Positions 1 through 10,031 of a stretch of 64,000 nucleotides of DNA are shown here, in pieces. Below the pieces are notes generated by a model. That model did no database searches. It was not told the DNA's origin and saw only the letters and a program-made list of their open reading frames with translations. The translations under genes and the position numbers were made by a program. Positions within the stretch are counted from its first letter, which is position 1, and every line of letters starts with the position of its first letter. The DNA comes from Corella eumyota (lineage: Eukaryota > Chordata > Ascidiacea > Phlebobranchia > Corellidae): assembly GCA_963082875.1 (NCBI GenBank), contig OY720103.1, positions 3,224,001-3,288,000 on the forward strand. The letters run 5' to 3'.

Positions 1-594
1 TTTTTTTTAATTGTTTTATTATTATTATATTTTAATACTCGTTTGATTACTAAAAAATTAAGATCGGTATTTTGCTTTTAAATTTAGTTTACTTTTCTAT
101 TACAATATCAATGAATGCGTGTTCGTTTGTTAAAATTAGGTTTAAATATAAAAAAGTTCATATTTAAATTTATAATTTAATTAATAAACCTACTAAATAA
201 ATTATATTTATAAAAAAGAATCAAACGATTTCGAACCATATTTTATTTATCAAATAAATCTAGTTTAATATGTACTTTTGACTATTACATGTTTAAAAAA
301 GAGAAAAAAAATTTATTTTGTAACAAAATTGAGTTTAAAAAGACATTTGTTTGATAAATTTGAAAATGAGGTAAAACTTGATTTTGAATATTGATTATAA
401 ACAGTATAACATTTTGTATGCTTGACAGGAAGTGCAGTGAATGATTCATTTTCTTTTGTGTAGTTAAAAGGGGTGTACTTAGTGAATGAGTCATCATTTC
501 CCAGAAATTCATCGAGACATTGTATTGATAACTAAAACCTCAGACAGTTTAAGAAAAATTTCATTCTTTATATTGTTACTACAGGTTAGACAGT
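1..594. other. non-coding left edge and 5-prime flank of HSD copy A
   Basis: AT-rich, with no supportable coding exon. From about 268 onward the sequence is closely similar to 6058-6376, the flank of HSD copy B, so the duplication starts here; 1-267 has no counterpart in the window. Just before the ATG lies a pyrimidine-containing stretch ending in ACTACAG, shared by both copies, which could be a 3-prime splice site for a 5-prime UTR intron or spliced leader. That use is inference only. Confidence 0.5.
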
Positions 595-2500
595 ATGTTG
601 GACTGCTATTGGACATTGATTGGTCAAGTGACATCACTTGTAATAATTGTTAAGTTTTGTTTGTTTGTTTGGGATAATTATTCAACATATTGGACTGAGA
701 ATCCTTTAAACTTTTCTAAACATGGAAAGTGGTCAGGTAAGTTGACCTTGTTATTTTTTAAGTAAGTTTTTGCTATAACACTTTTAGTTCAACTAGATTT
801 AGTGCCAAAGAAAATTACCAAGTATAAAAAAAATATATTTTTAAGTTTTTAACTAAATTTTACAGTTGTAACTGGTGCTACAGATGGAATTGGAAAGGAA
901 ATTGCTCTTCAGGTACAAAAAATTTATAATTTTAAAAGTAATTTATAACAAATTATTTTATCAAATTTTTTGTAATATTAATTTTTCTGTTTTTAAAGCT
1001 TGCTAAAAGGGGGCAAAATATTGCCCTGATCAGCAGAACTGCAGCCAAGCTTGAGAAAGTGGCAAAAGAAATAGGTGACGTTTATACAAATGTTTACATT
1101 ACAATAAACTTGGATTGTTAAGGCTTACCTTAAAAGACAGACTTGTATATATCAAAAACCTGAAAATAAAATTTTTTTGAGATAAAAATAAAAAAGCTGA
1201 GGTAAAAATAAAATCTTAATATTTTTAAAGAATCTGAGTATAAGGTTGAGACGAAATGCCTGGCAGTGGATTTTACTGAAGATACAATTTATGAAAAAAT
1301 TGAGTCCTTTCTAAAGGAGATTGATGACATCGGCGTTTTGGTAAACAATGTTGGTATTGCTCATCCACCAATGCCTTTCTTGGAGGTACAGAAAGAGATG
1401 AACAACAAAATAACCGACAATATTATTAACACCAATGTCAAGTCTGTTTTCAAGGTGAGTTTGGTACATTAGAAATTACGTTACCGGGGTCAGAAAATTT
1501 TTTCAAAGGTTTTAAATAATCTTTACTTATTTAAATAATCTTTACAAAGGTTTTAAATAATCTTTACTTATTTACTTATACATTTAAACCCAAAACATGC
1601 ATTAACAATAAAAAATTTAATTTTTTGCAGATGACAGGATTAGTGCTGCCTAGAATGGTAAACAAGGGTAAGGGGATCATTATAAATATCTCATCGATGA
1701 GTGCAGAACATCCAATTCCTTATCTTAGCTTATACGGGGCAACTAAAGCTTGTAGTGATTACTTCACTAAAGCAATTCAAATCGAATATGCAAACAAGGG
1801 GATTATTATTCAGGTGTTATTAGTAGTAATAATGCAGGGGTAATCTTTTATTAACCTCCACTTAATTTTAGTGAATTTGTATTAGAAAATGTAATTTAAT
1901 TCTCGAAAACATTTTAACGAATTTGATAATTGTTTTTTTTTTGATTTTACGTCTACACATTTGTATATGTTTTTGGACATGCAAATTGTTTTTTTAATTT
2001 AGACTGTCCGACCTGGTTTTGTATCAACTAACATGACAAAGAAGGGTAAGGCAAAGCCGATGTATCCGGCTGTAAAAGTCTATGCAGAGGCTTTAATGCG
2101 AACAATTGGAAGACAGAACAACACAAACGGTTACATCGGACATGCTATTTTGGTAAGTGCTCAAAAAATATCCAAACACCCCTACCTTTAACTTTGTTTT
2201 TAACATGCTATGAAATGCATGAAAGCTTGTTAATTACTTTATTCAAGTCTACACAAGTTACCAATTTAGTTGCATTACTTTTTTACAGAGTGCTTCGACA
2301 AGTTTCACGCCTAGGTTTATAACCAACAAAGCAGTTGTTAAACAAATGAAAGAGTGAGTTATGTTTAATTTTTAAAATATTTACAATATGTTTTGTAAAA
2401 ACACTGACAAAATTTTGTCACTAAGTTAATTTTGTAAAGCTGTATAGTGATGTTGCATTACTTATACAATTTTTTTTACAGGATGTACGGCATAAAATAG
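595..2500 (+). CDS. HSD17B12-like: 17-beta-hydroxysteroid dehydrogenase / very-long-chain 3-oxoacyl-CoA reductase-like, copy A
   Basis: Eight exons: 595-736, 866-912, 999-1074, 1231-1454, 1631-1813, 2003-2152, 2289-2353, 2482-2500; all joins in frame, 301 residues. Short-chain dehydrogenase: N-terminal hydrophobic anchor (about 9-26), cofactor motif TGATDGIG (50-57), NNVG (127-130), catalytic Ser185 and Y198-GAT-K202. The lead-in NPLNFSKHGKWSVVTGATDG is typical of the ER-anchored HSD17B3/HSD17B12/HSDL1 group, which reduces 3-ketoacyl-CoA in fatty-acid elongation or 17-keto steroids using NADPH. No clear KKxx ER-retrieval tail (ends MYGIK). Substrate cannot be told from sequence. Copy B at 6377-8236 differs at only about a dozen residues. 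A polyadenylation-like AATAAA lies near 2730. Confidence 0.92.
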
Positions 2501-3944
2501 GTGGCTGGATATTATGCATTCAAGTTTGAATTCGTTTTATTTTTGGCATCTGACTTGAGTTTTACCAATCTGAAATTTCTACTTGATAAAAAGTTTATGT
2601 AATTCAATTTATAATCGGTTATGTCGCCAATTGCAATTAAATTGTAGAACTGGAATGTGTAATCATGTATATATATATAAATTTAAGTAGAATATATAAT
2701 TAAATTAGTTATCTATTAAAAATAGTACTAATAAACTGATAAAAGTTAATACTGCCAACTGCTTACAATTTAATTGTAAATAAATAAAATTACTGCATGT
2801 TATTTTGTTAATATTATGTTGAAAAGATATTATGCAATATATCTTGCACAGGAAATATTTAGCCAGTCACGATATTATGTAATGATTAAATAATGATCAT
2901 GCAAAAATCTGGCAATATATGCATCAACATTTGAGCTGCAAAGCATTCTTAATTGGACATGATTTATGGCAAAAAATAAATTATTATAACATAGCCAACT
3001 AGGCGCAAATAAATACTCAAAAACTTAAACTTACGATTATGTGTTGTTAGTTACATTCCGGTTGCTTGTTGTTGATTTTTAAGTTGGCAAGATCTCCAAT
3101 CATTTCAACGCTCAACATTAGCAGCAGTATAGTTAACTATCATTATGTTCTCTTTAAAAATAACTACTAATGGTAATTTTTAAAGATATTACCATAATTA
3201 AGCTGCCTAATATCTAAATTAAACCCACTTTAACAAATTTCGTTTACACGTGTTTATAAAAACATTAGCGTTTCCCTTTAATTAAATTTGTTTAAGTTAT
3301 CCCCAATTTTAGTAAAAACAATCTTTATCATTATTTCATAGTCTTGTACACCATTGCTTTCATTTGTTTACGGAATAAGTTTGTCTAGATTTTAATCCAA
3401 CTTTAGTATTATTTTAAAAAACAACCTAAGTTTTGGGTCCTATCTTTAACTTTAACCCATTTACGTGTTAAAAAAGAACAAAAACATACAAAAATTCATA
3501 ATAACCCATAGTTATAACCAAAGAAAACGAAAACATATGTAAACAAAGACAATAATAAAAAAAAACGAGGAAATTTGTTATTAACTTTAATGCCATTGTT
3601 CTAAATGTAACCACATGGATTTTGACAAAAAACAAAAATTTTTTCTTCACCTATTTAACTTGATCAATAAATAAAATAAATAAATATTGCACAATATAAA
3701 AACAAAATGTCACCACTATTCGTACCAACATAAAAATATATTTAAACGTTTGCCACATTAATTTAGTTTTTGCTACAAACTTTTATAAAGAATTGGAATG
3801 TTTTTAAAGGGTCACTATCTGTATATTAAAAACTTTTCGATATATCAGTTAGTCCTATAATCAAAAAAAATGAATTTAACTAGGTATTAAAAGTGCAACC
3901 AACTTTTTGGCAATTGATAAAAAACAGAAATTATATTTAAAAGA
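2501..3944. other. non-coding spacer, copy A
   Basis: 3-prime flank of HSD copy A and of the GCC1 remnant. It aligns with 8237-10031 of copy B apart from the SINE there. Short open frames on the minus strand are not conserved between copies and are not called. Confidence 0.6.
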
Positions 3945-4938
3945 TCAGCGCAACTTTACCCCTACTTTTTTTGCCTCTTCAGGGCTGAAATGTAATATTG
4001 TTGATATGGCAACAAGCATTTTTTGTTTGGCAGTGTAGTCAGTTGTTACTAGGTAACGATACAAAACGTTCTTTATGTATTCTGTGTTTGCATCAACGCG
4101 TAAACTAAAAAAAATAGACAAAAATTTTTACAAAGAAGCTGATCAAATTAGGTTAAAAATTTTTTATAATCAATTTTGTGCAAACTTACGTTTGTTTATC
4201 AAATTCTGAGATTTTTTCTTTTAGTTCGGCTATTTGCTGTGCATGTTTTTCATCTCTATACAAATAAATTAATAAAAATAAACAATTATTAATAACAAAT
4301 ATGCAATTTTTTACCTTACCAATTTCTTGATATCTTCCTTCAAATCACTACATCTTTCTCGAAGCTGGAAATGTCTCTCCCTACCCTCCTGTAGTTGTCT
4401 TCTCAATTCCTATAGATCCCACACTGCCTCTAGTTTTAAGATTCTTAAATGCATTCTGAGCTCGTGTCTAACAATAAAAAAAAAAGGTTTTGTTATACTA
4501 AAGGGATAGCTTACTTTATTAATTTAGAATGCAAGATATTAACAAGGATGTGGGGTTTCAAACTTGAGAGCGCATGATATACCATGTATTTTTCAAACTC
4601 TTCTTTAATCTGTAAAAGTTCCTGCTGAGATTCGAATACAATTTGTGATATTCTCCCACATTATCATTAGATGGCACATAATCAGCAGTAATTTCTGACA
4701 AAAAACAGTAAACAAATTAAGAAATTAATAGTACTGCCAATAAAACCAGATTTTAACATATTAATTGCTAAGTTTTAAATAAAAAAATAAGAAAAAATAA
4801 CTAGAGTTAAAAGTAAAAAGAAGTTTAAAACCTTAAGAAGAAATAAAAGTTCAAAAAAATAAACTAAAGCCATATTAAATTTTTTGTAACCTATTAAACA
4901 GTACCTACCACTTGAATCCACAGGCTCATTATTTTTAT
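3945..4938 (-). pseudogene. GCC1: GCC1 3-prime remnant (GRIP-domain golgin), duplication copy A
   Basis: Matches exons of the intact gene at 10032-12489. The GRIP exon (3945-4104) and the one before it (about 4190-4255) are intact. The next three exons of the intact gene are deleted. The exon at about 4315-4470 has lost 29 bases next to the glycine run, shifting the frame, and the exon near 4570-4690 has a 1-base deletion. The exon at the junction is cut off at about 4938. No promoter or first exons are present, so this is almost certainly non-functional, a by-product of the tandem duplication. Confidence 0.9.
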
Positions 4939-4940
4939 CT

Positions 4941-5771
4941 GCTCATTATTTTTATCACTTGGGTCTTTGTTTCTTGCTGTGGTGACGTACATTTCATCAA
5001 GATTCGGACCACCAAAACATACAGTATAGTTTTTGTAGCCGTATCGCTTACCTTGATGTAATCTTTTTTGCCAGTTTTAGGATTGACCTTGATAACTTGA
5101 CCTACAAAGAACACTCCTGTTGTGATGTCATAATCATAGGACTCGATTGAAAACTCCAATGAATCACAATAATACATGGTCTTATTATCAAGGGACCACG
5201 ACAGGCCATTTGCAATATCAATGTTGGATCGACATTTTTTGTATTCAAGATTGGTATCTAAGCAATACAAGTTGCAAGCTCCCTTTTCATTAACCCCAGG
5301 TGAAATTTCATAGCCCATCGTCCCTGCCCAAAACCTACCAGCGGGATCACATTTACCATCAATAAAATGAATATTTGCACCTTCTTTCTCTGTAATCTAA
5401 GTAGTAACCAAAGATATTTATGTCACAGCATACAATAAATAAAGTATCAAAGGATAAAGATAAAAAAATTAGTTCACACATTGGGGTATTTAAAATTCAA
5501 CCTGAATAGTTTCAGTTTTTGCTGTTTCTTCGTCTAGAAAAGCAAAGCGATGTCCACCTGCTACCACAAGACCCCCACTTTTTCTTGGAACAACAGCACT
5601 TACAGTGGGGTCAAGTACTTTGGTAGATTTTAACTCATCTGTTACTGGATTCCATCTATACACTATTGAGCTCATTGTGTCCACAAACAGATGAGTTTGA
5701 GTTTTATCATCCCAATGAGGTCCCTCTCCAATAGTGCACTGCATCCTTTTCACAAGCTCTACCTTTACCAT
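4941..5771 (-). pseudogene. RGN: regucalcin / SMP-30 5-prime fragment
   Basis: Exon 1 (5502-5771) starts MVKVELVKRMQCTIGEGPHW, containing the EGP metal-ligand Glu. Exon 2 begins at about 5398 (ITEKEGANIHFIDGKCDPAG) and contains SNIDIANGLSWS (ligand Asn) and YYCDSLEF. Known regucalcins are about 299-residue Ca2+/gluconolactonase beta-propellers. Here the stretch between DYDITTG and QVIKVNPKTGKK is about 30 residues short, removing the PDGM-type metal-ligand Asp. A second join shifts frame before CFGGPNLDEMYVTTARNK, and the C-terminus is replaced by GCC1 sequence at 4941. The leftovers at both joins look like intron ends (TTCTTTGTAG; GTAAG), so most intron DNA seems deleted. Truncated and very likely dead. 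Confidence 0.85.
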
Positions 5772-6376
5772 GTTTTAACTTGACTATTATTAAACACAAA
5801 CTAACAAAAGAGGATAATACCCAAACCTTTTGGGGGAAGAGTAAAAGAAAATATCTTATTTTAAATTATTAAATTTTTTTAAACAATAATTTAAGTATAT
5901 CAACTACTTGACTTAATAATGTCCCTTTATGACCTTGTCTATTTAGTTTATAAGCATTTCATCGGCAAATATTTGTAAAAAAGTTTTGCAATTCAGAAAA
6001 TAAATGTTTGATTAAACCAAAGTTGTTGTTAGGTGAAAAAGTTAATAATTAATTCAATATGTACTTTGGACTATTACATGTTTAAATAAGAGAAAAAATT
6101 TTATTTTGTAACAAAATTGAGTTTAAAAAGACATTTGTTTGATAAATTTGAAAATGATGTAAAATTTGATTTTGAATATTGATTATAAACAGGATAACAT
6201 TTTGTATGCTTGACAGAAAGTGCAGTGAAGGATTCATTTTCTTGTAGTTAAGGGGTGTACTTAGTGAATGAGTCATCATTTCCGAGAAATTCATAGAGAC
6301 CTTGTATTGATAACTAAAACCTCAGACAGTTTAAGAAAAATTTCAGTCTTTATATTGTTACTACAGGTTAGACAGT
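5772..6376. other. divergent spacer between regucalcin fragment and HSD copy B
   Basis: Non-coding. The part from about 6058 is the copy-B counterpart of 268-594. The left part has no match elsewhere in the window and would contain the promoter of the regucalcin fragment. No convincing core-promoter motif was seen. Confidence 0.4.
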
Positions 6377-8236
6377 ATGTTGGACTGCTATTGGACATTG
6401 ATTGGTCAAGTGACATCACTTGTAATAATTGTTAAGTTTTGTTTGTTTGTTTGGGATAATTATTCAACATACTGGACTGAGAATCCTTTAAACTTTTCTA
6501 AACATGGAAAGTGGTCAGGTAAGTTGACCTTGGTATTTTTTAAGTAAATTTTTGCTATAACACTTTTAGTTTAACCAGACTTAGTGCCAAAGAATAATAC
6601 CAAGTATAAAAAAAAAATTTTCAAGTTTTTAACTAAATTAAATTTTACAGTTGTAACTGGTGCTACAGATGGAATTGGAAAGGAAATTGCTCTTCAGGTA
6701 CAAAAAATTTATAATTTTATATGTAATTTATAACAAATTTATTTTATCAAATTTTTTTGTAATATTAATTTTTCTGTTTTTAAAGCTTGCTAAAAGGGGG
6801 CAAAATATTGCCCTGATCAGCAGAACTGCAGCCAAGCTTGACAAAGTGGCAAAAGAAATAGGTAATGTTTATACAAAAGTTTACACTACAATAAACTTGG
6901 ATTGTTAAGGCTTACCTTAAAAGACAGACTTGTATAAATCAAAAACCTGGAAATTTTTTTGAGATAAAAATAAAAAAGCTGAGGTAAAAATAAAATCTTA
7001 ATATTTTTAAAGAATCTGAGTATAAGGTTGAGACAAAATGCCTGGCAGTGGATTTTACTGAAGATACAATTTATGAAAAAATTGAGTCCTTTCTAAAGGA
7101 GATTGATGACATCGGCGTTTTGGTAAACAATGTTGGTATTGCTCATCCACCAATGCCTTTCTTGGAGGTACAGAAAGAGATGAACAACAAAATAACCAAC
7201 AATATTATTAACACCAATGTCAAGTCTGTTTTCAAGGTGGGTTCGGTACATTAGAAATTACGTTACCGGGGTCAGAAAATTTTTTCAAAGGTTTTAAATA
7301 ATCTTTACTTATACATTTAAACCCAAAACATGCATTAACAATAAAAAATTTAATTTTTTGCAGATGACAGGGTTAGTGCTGCCTGGAATGGTAAACAAGG
7401 GTAAGGGGATCATTATAAATATCTCATCGATGAGTGCAGAACATCCAATCCCACATCTTAGCTTATACGGGGCAACTAAAGCTTGTAGTGATTACTTCAC
7501 TAAAGCAATTCAAATCGAATATGCAAACAAGGGGATTATTATTCAGGTGATATTCATAGTAACATGGATATTTAATATATCTACACTTAAGTTTTAATTA
7601 GTGTATATTTGCTTTAAAAAATGTACTTTAATTTTTAAAACCCGCTTTGAATTATCAAATTATATTTAATTTTTTGTGTAGACATCTGTATATTTTTGGA
7701 GTTTATAACAGTTAGCTTATTTAATTTAGACTGTCCGACCTGGTTTTGTATCAACTAACATGACAAAGAAGGGTAAGGCAAAGCCAATGTATCCGACTGC
7801 AAAAGTCTATGTAGAGGCTTTTATGCGAACAATTGGAAGACAGAACAACACAAACGGTTACATCGGACATGCTATTTTGGTAAGTGCTCAAAAAATATCC
7901 AAACACCCCTACCTTTAACTTTGTTTTTAACATGCTATGAAATGCATGAAAGCTTGTTAATTACTTTATTCAAGTCTACATAAGTTACCAGTTTAGTTGC
8001 ATCACGGTTAATCTTTTTCACAGAGTGTTTCGACAAATTTCACGCCTGCATTTATAACCAACAAAGCAGTTGTTAAACGAATGAAAAAGTGAGTTATTTT
8101 TAAATTTTAAAATATTTACAATATGTTCTGTAAAAACACTGACAAAATTTTTGTCATTGGGTTAATTTTGTAAAGCTGTATAGTGATGTTGCAATACTTA
8201 TACAAATTTTTTTACAGGATGTACGGCGTAAAATAG
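6377..8236 (+). CDS. HSD17B12-like: 17-beta-hydroxysteroid dehydrogenase / very-long-chain 3-oxoacyl-CoA reductase-like, copy B
   Basis: Same eight-exon structure and exon lengths as copy A: 6377-6518, 6651-6697, 6786-6861, 7013-7236, 7364-7546, 7730-7879, 8024-8088, 8218-8236; 301 residues. All SDR motifs (TGATDGIG, NNVG, Ser185, YGATK) are kept. Differences cluster at the C-terminal end (for example PTAKVYVEAF against PAVKVYAEAL, and KKMYGVK against KEMYGIK), the part that lines the substrate cleft and ER-facing surface in this family. Intron 5 (7547-7729) is much more diverged from copy A than the other introns. Both copies look functional, so dosage gain or early specialisation is possible. 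Confidence 0.92.
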
Positions 8237-10031
8237 GTGGCTGGATATTATGCATTCAAGTTTAAATTCGATTTATTTTTGGCATCTGACTTAAGTTTTA
8301 CCAATCTGAAATTCCTACTTGATAAAAAGTTTATGTAATTCAATTTATAATCGGTTATGTCACCAATTGCAATTAAATTGTAGAACTGAAATGTATAATC
8401 ATGTATATATATAAATTTAAGTAGAATATATATTTAAATTAGTTATCTATTAAAAATAGTACTAATAAACTAATAAAAGTTTAACACTGCTTGCAATTTT
8501 ATTTTTGGCTTAATATACCTAATTGTAAAAAAATAAAATTACTGCATGTTATTTTGTTAATATTATGTTGAAAAGATATTATGCAATATATCTTGCACAG
8601 GAAATATTTAGCCAGTCACGATATTATGTAATGATTAAATAATGATCATGCAAAAATCTGACAATATACAGATATATCAGCCATATATGCAGCAACATTT
8701 AAGCTGCAAAGCATTCTTAATTGGACATGATTTATGGCAAAAATTAAATTATCATAACATAGCCAACTAAGCGCAAATAATTAATGAAGAACTTGAACTT
8801 ACGATTATATGTTGTTAGTTACAATCCGGTTTTGTTACAATCCGTTTTTTTTTTTTTTTTTGTATATATCTTTATCCTCGATGTTGGAAAGTCGAATGCG
8901 CGACTTAAACATAGAGTAACATCAGTTACTCCGACCAAGTCTCGAGTTGCCTGTGGCAGTTTGGGATATTATAGTTTATAATTGCCCAATAATTATACTG
9001 CTGATCAAGTGCTGGCTCAGCAAGAGTTCACACCGTTTATAGCGCCTTACTCAAGGGCGCTACAGCATGAGAACAGTGGGGATTGAACCCACGACCTCAT
9101 GTGTGGTGTAGCAAGTGTTCTTACCACTACACCACGCTGCCGGTTGGGTTGTTGATTTTGCAGTTGGCAAGATCTCCAATCAATTAAAACGCTCATTATT
9201 AGCAGCAATATAGTAAACTATCATTATTTTCTTTCTAAAAAGACCTACTAAAGGTCATTTTTAGAGATATAACATAACTAAGCTGCCTAACCTCTATATT
9301 AAACGAACTTTAACAAATTTCGTTTACACGTGTTTATAAAAACATTAGCGTTTCCCTTTAATTAAATTTGTGTAAGTTATCCCCAATCTTAGTAAAAACA
9401 ATTTTTAACTTTATTTCATATTCTTGTATAAACTTGCTTTCATTTGTTTACGGAATAAGTTTGTCTGGATTTTAATCCAACTTTAGCACTATTTTAAAAA
9501 ATAACCTAAGTTTAGGGTCCCATCTTTAACTCTAACCCATTTACCTGTTAAAAGGGTTAAAAAAGAACAAAAACATACAAAAATTAATAATAACCTATAG
9601 TTATAACCAAAGAAAACTAAAACATATGTAAACAAAGATAATAACAGAAAAAAAACAAGGAAATTTGTTATTAACTTTAATGCCATTGTTCTAAATGTAA
9701 CCACATGGACTTTGACAAAAACATAAAAGTTTTTTTTTCCCCCATTTAACTTGATTAATAAATAAAATAAATATTGCACAATACAAAAACAAAATGTCAC
9801 CACTATTCGTACCAACATAAAAATATATTTAAACATTTGCCACATTAATTTAGTTTTTGCTACAAACTTTTATAAAGAATTGGAATGTTTTTAAAGGGTC
9901 ACTATCTGTATATTAAAAACTTTTCGATATATCAGTTAGTCCTATAATCAAAAAAAATGAATTTAACTAGGTATTAAAAGTGCAACCAACTTTTTGGCAA
10001 TTGATAAAAAACAGAAATTATATTTAAAAGA
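8237..10031. other. non-coding spacer, copy B, between convergent HSD-B and GCC1
   Basis: 3-prime flanks of two convergent genes, with the SINE at about 8844-9143 as the only recognisable element. Open frames of 60-118 codons on the minus strand are not preserved in copy A and are not called. Confidence 0.6.
8844..9143 (-). mobile_element. tRNA-derived SINE (family 1), full-length copy
   Basis: Read on the minus strand it begins with a tRNA-like head, GGCAGCGTGGTGTAGTGGTA (A-box region), followed by a B-box-like GGTTCAATCCC. A roughly 200-bp body contains GTAGCGCCCTTGAGTAAGGC and TAAGTCGCGCATTCGAC, and it ends in a poly-A tail (poly-T at about 8845-8861 on +). Absent from the matching place in duplication copy A, so it inserted after the duplication or was lost from A. 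Diverged relatives lie at 33544-33830 (+) and 37096-37308 (-). Confidence 0.85.

Larger units (their letters stand above)
268..4940. repeat. tandem segmental duplication, copy A
   Basis: Collinear with 6058-12335 through exons, introns and intergenic DNA. It holds an intact HSD17B12-like gene and the 3-prime portion of a GCC1 gene. Compared with copy B it lacks the SINE at about 8.85-9.14 kb, the 518-bp TIR element at 11.65 kb and about 0.7 kb containing three GCC1 exons. It ends inside a GCC1 exon, next to a regucalcin fragment. High similarity in non-coding DNA implies a fairly recent event. Confidence 0.93.

Noticed and set aside
8784-8981. 65-codon open frame on +
   Set aside because: It runs through the poly-T and body of the SINE; no coding character.
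9065-9143. Possible tRNA gene on the minus strand with A- and B-box
   Set aside because: It continues into a 200-bp body and a poly-A tail that recur at 33.5 and 37.1 kb, so it is the head of a SINE.
9489-9845. 118-codon open frame on the minus strand (and shorter version at 3468-3650)
   Set aside because: Broken in the other duplication copy and low-complexity, so not under coding constraint.
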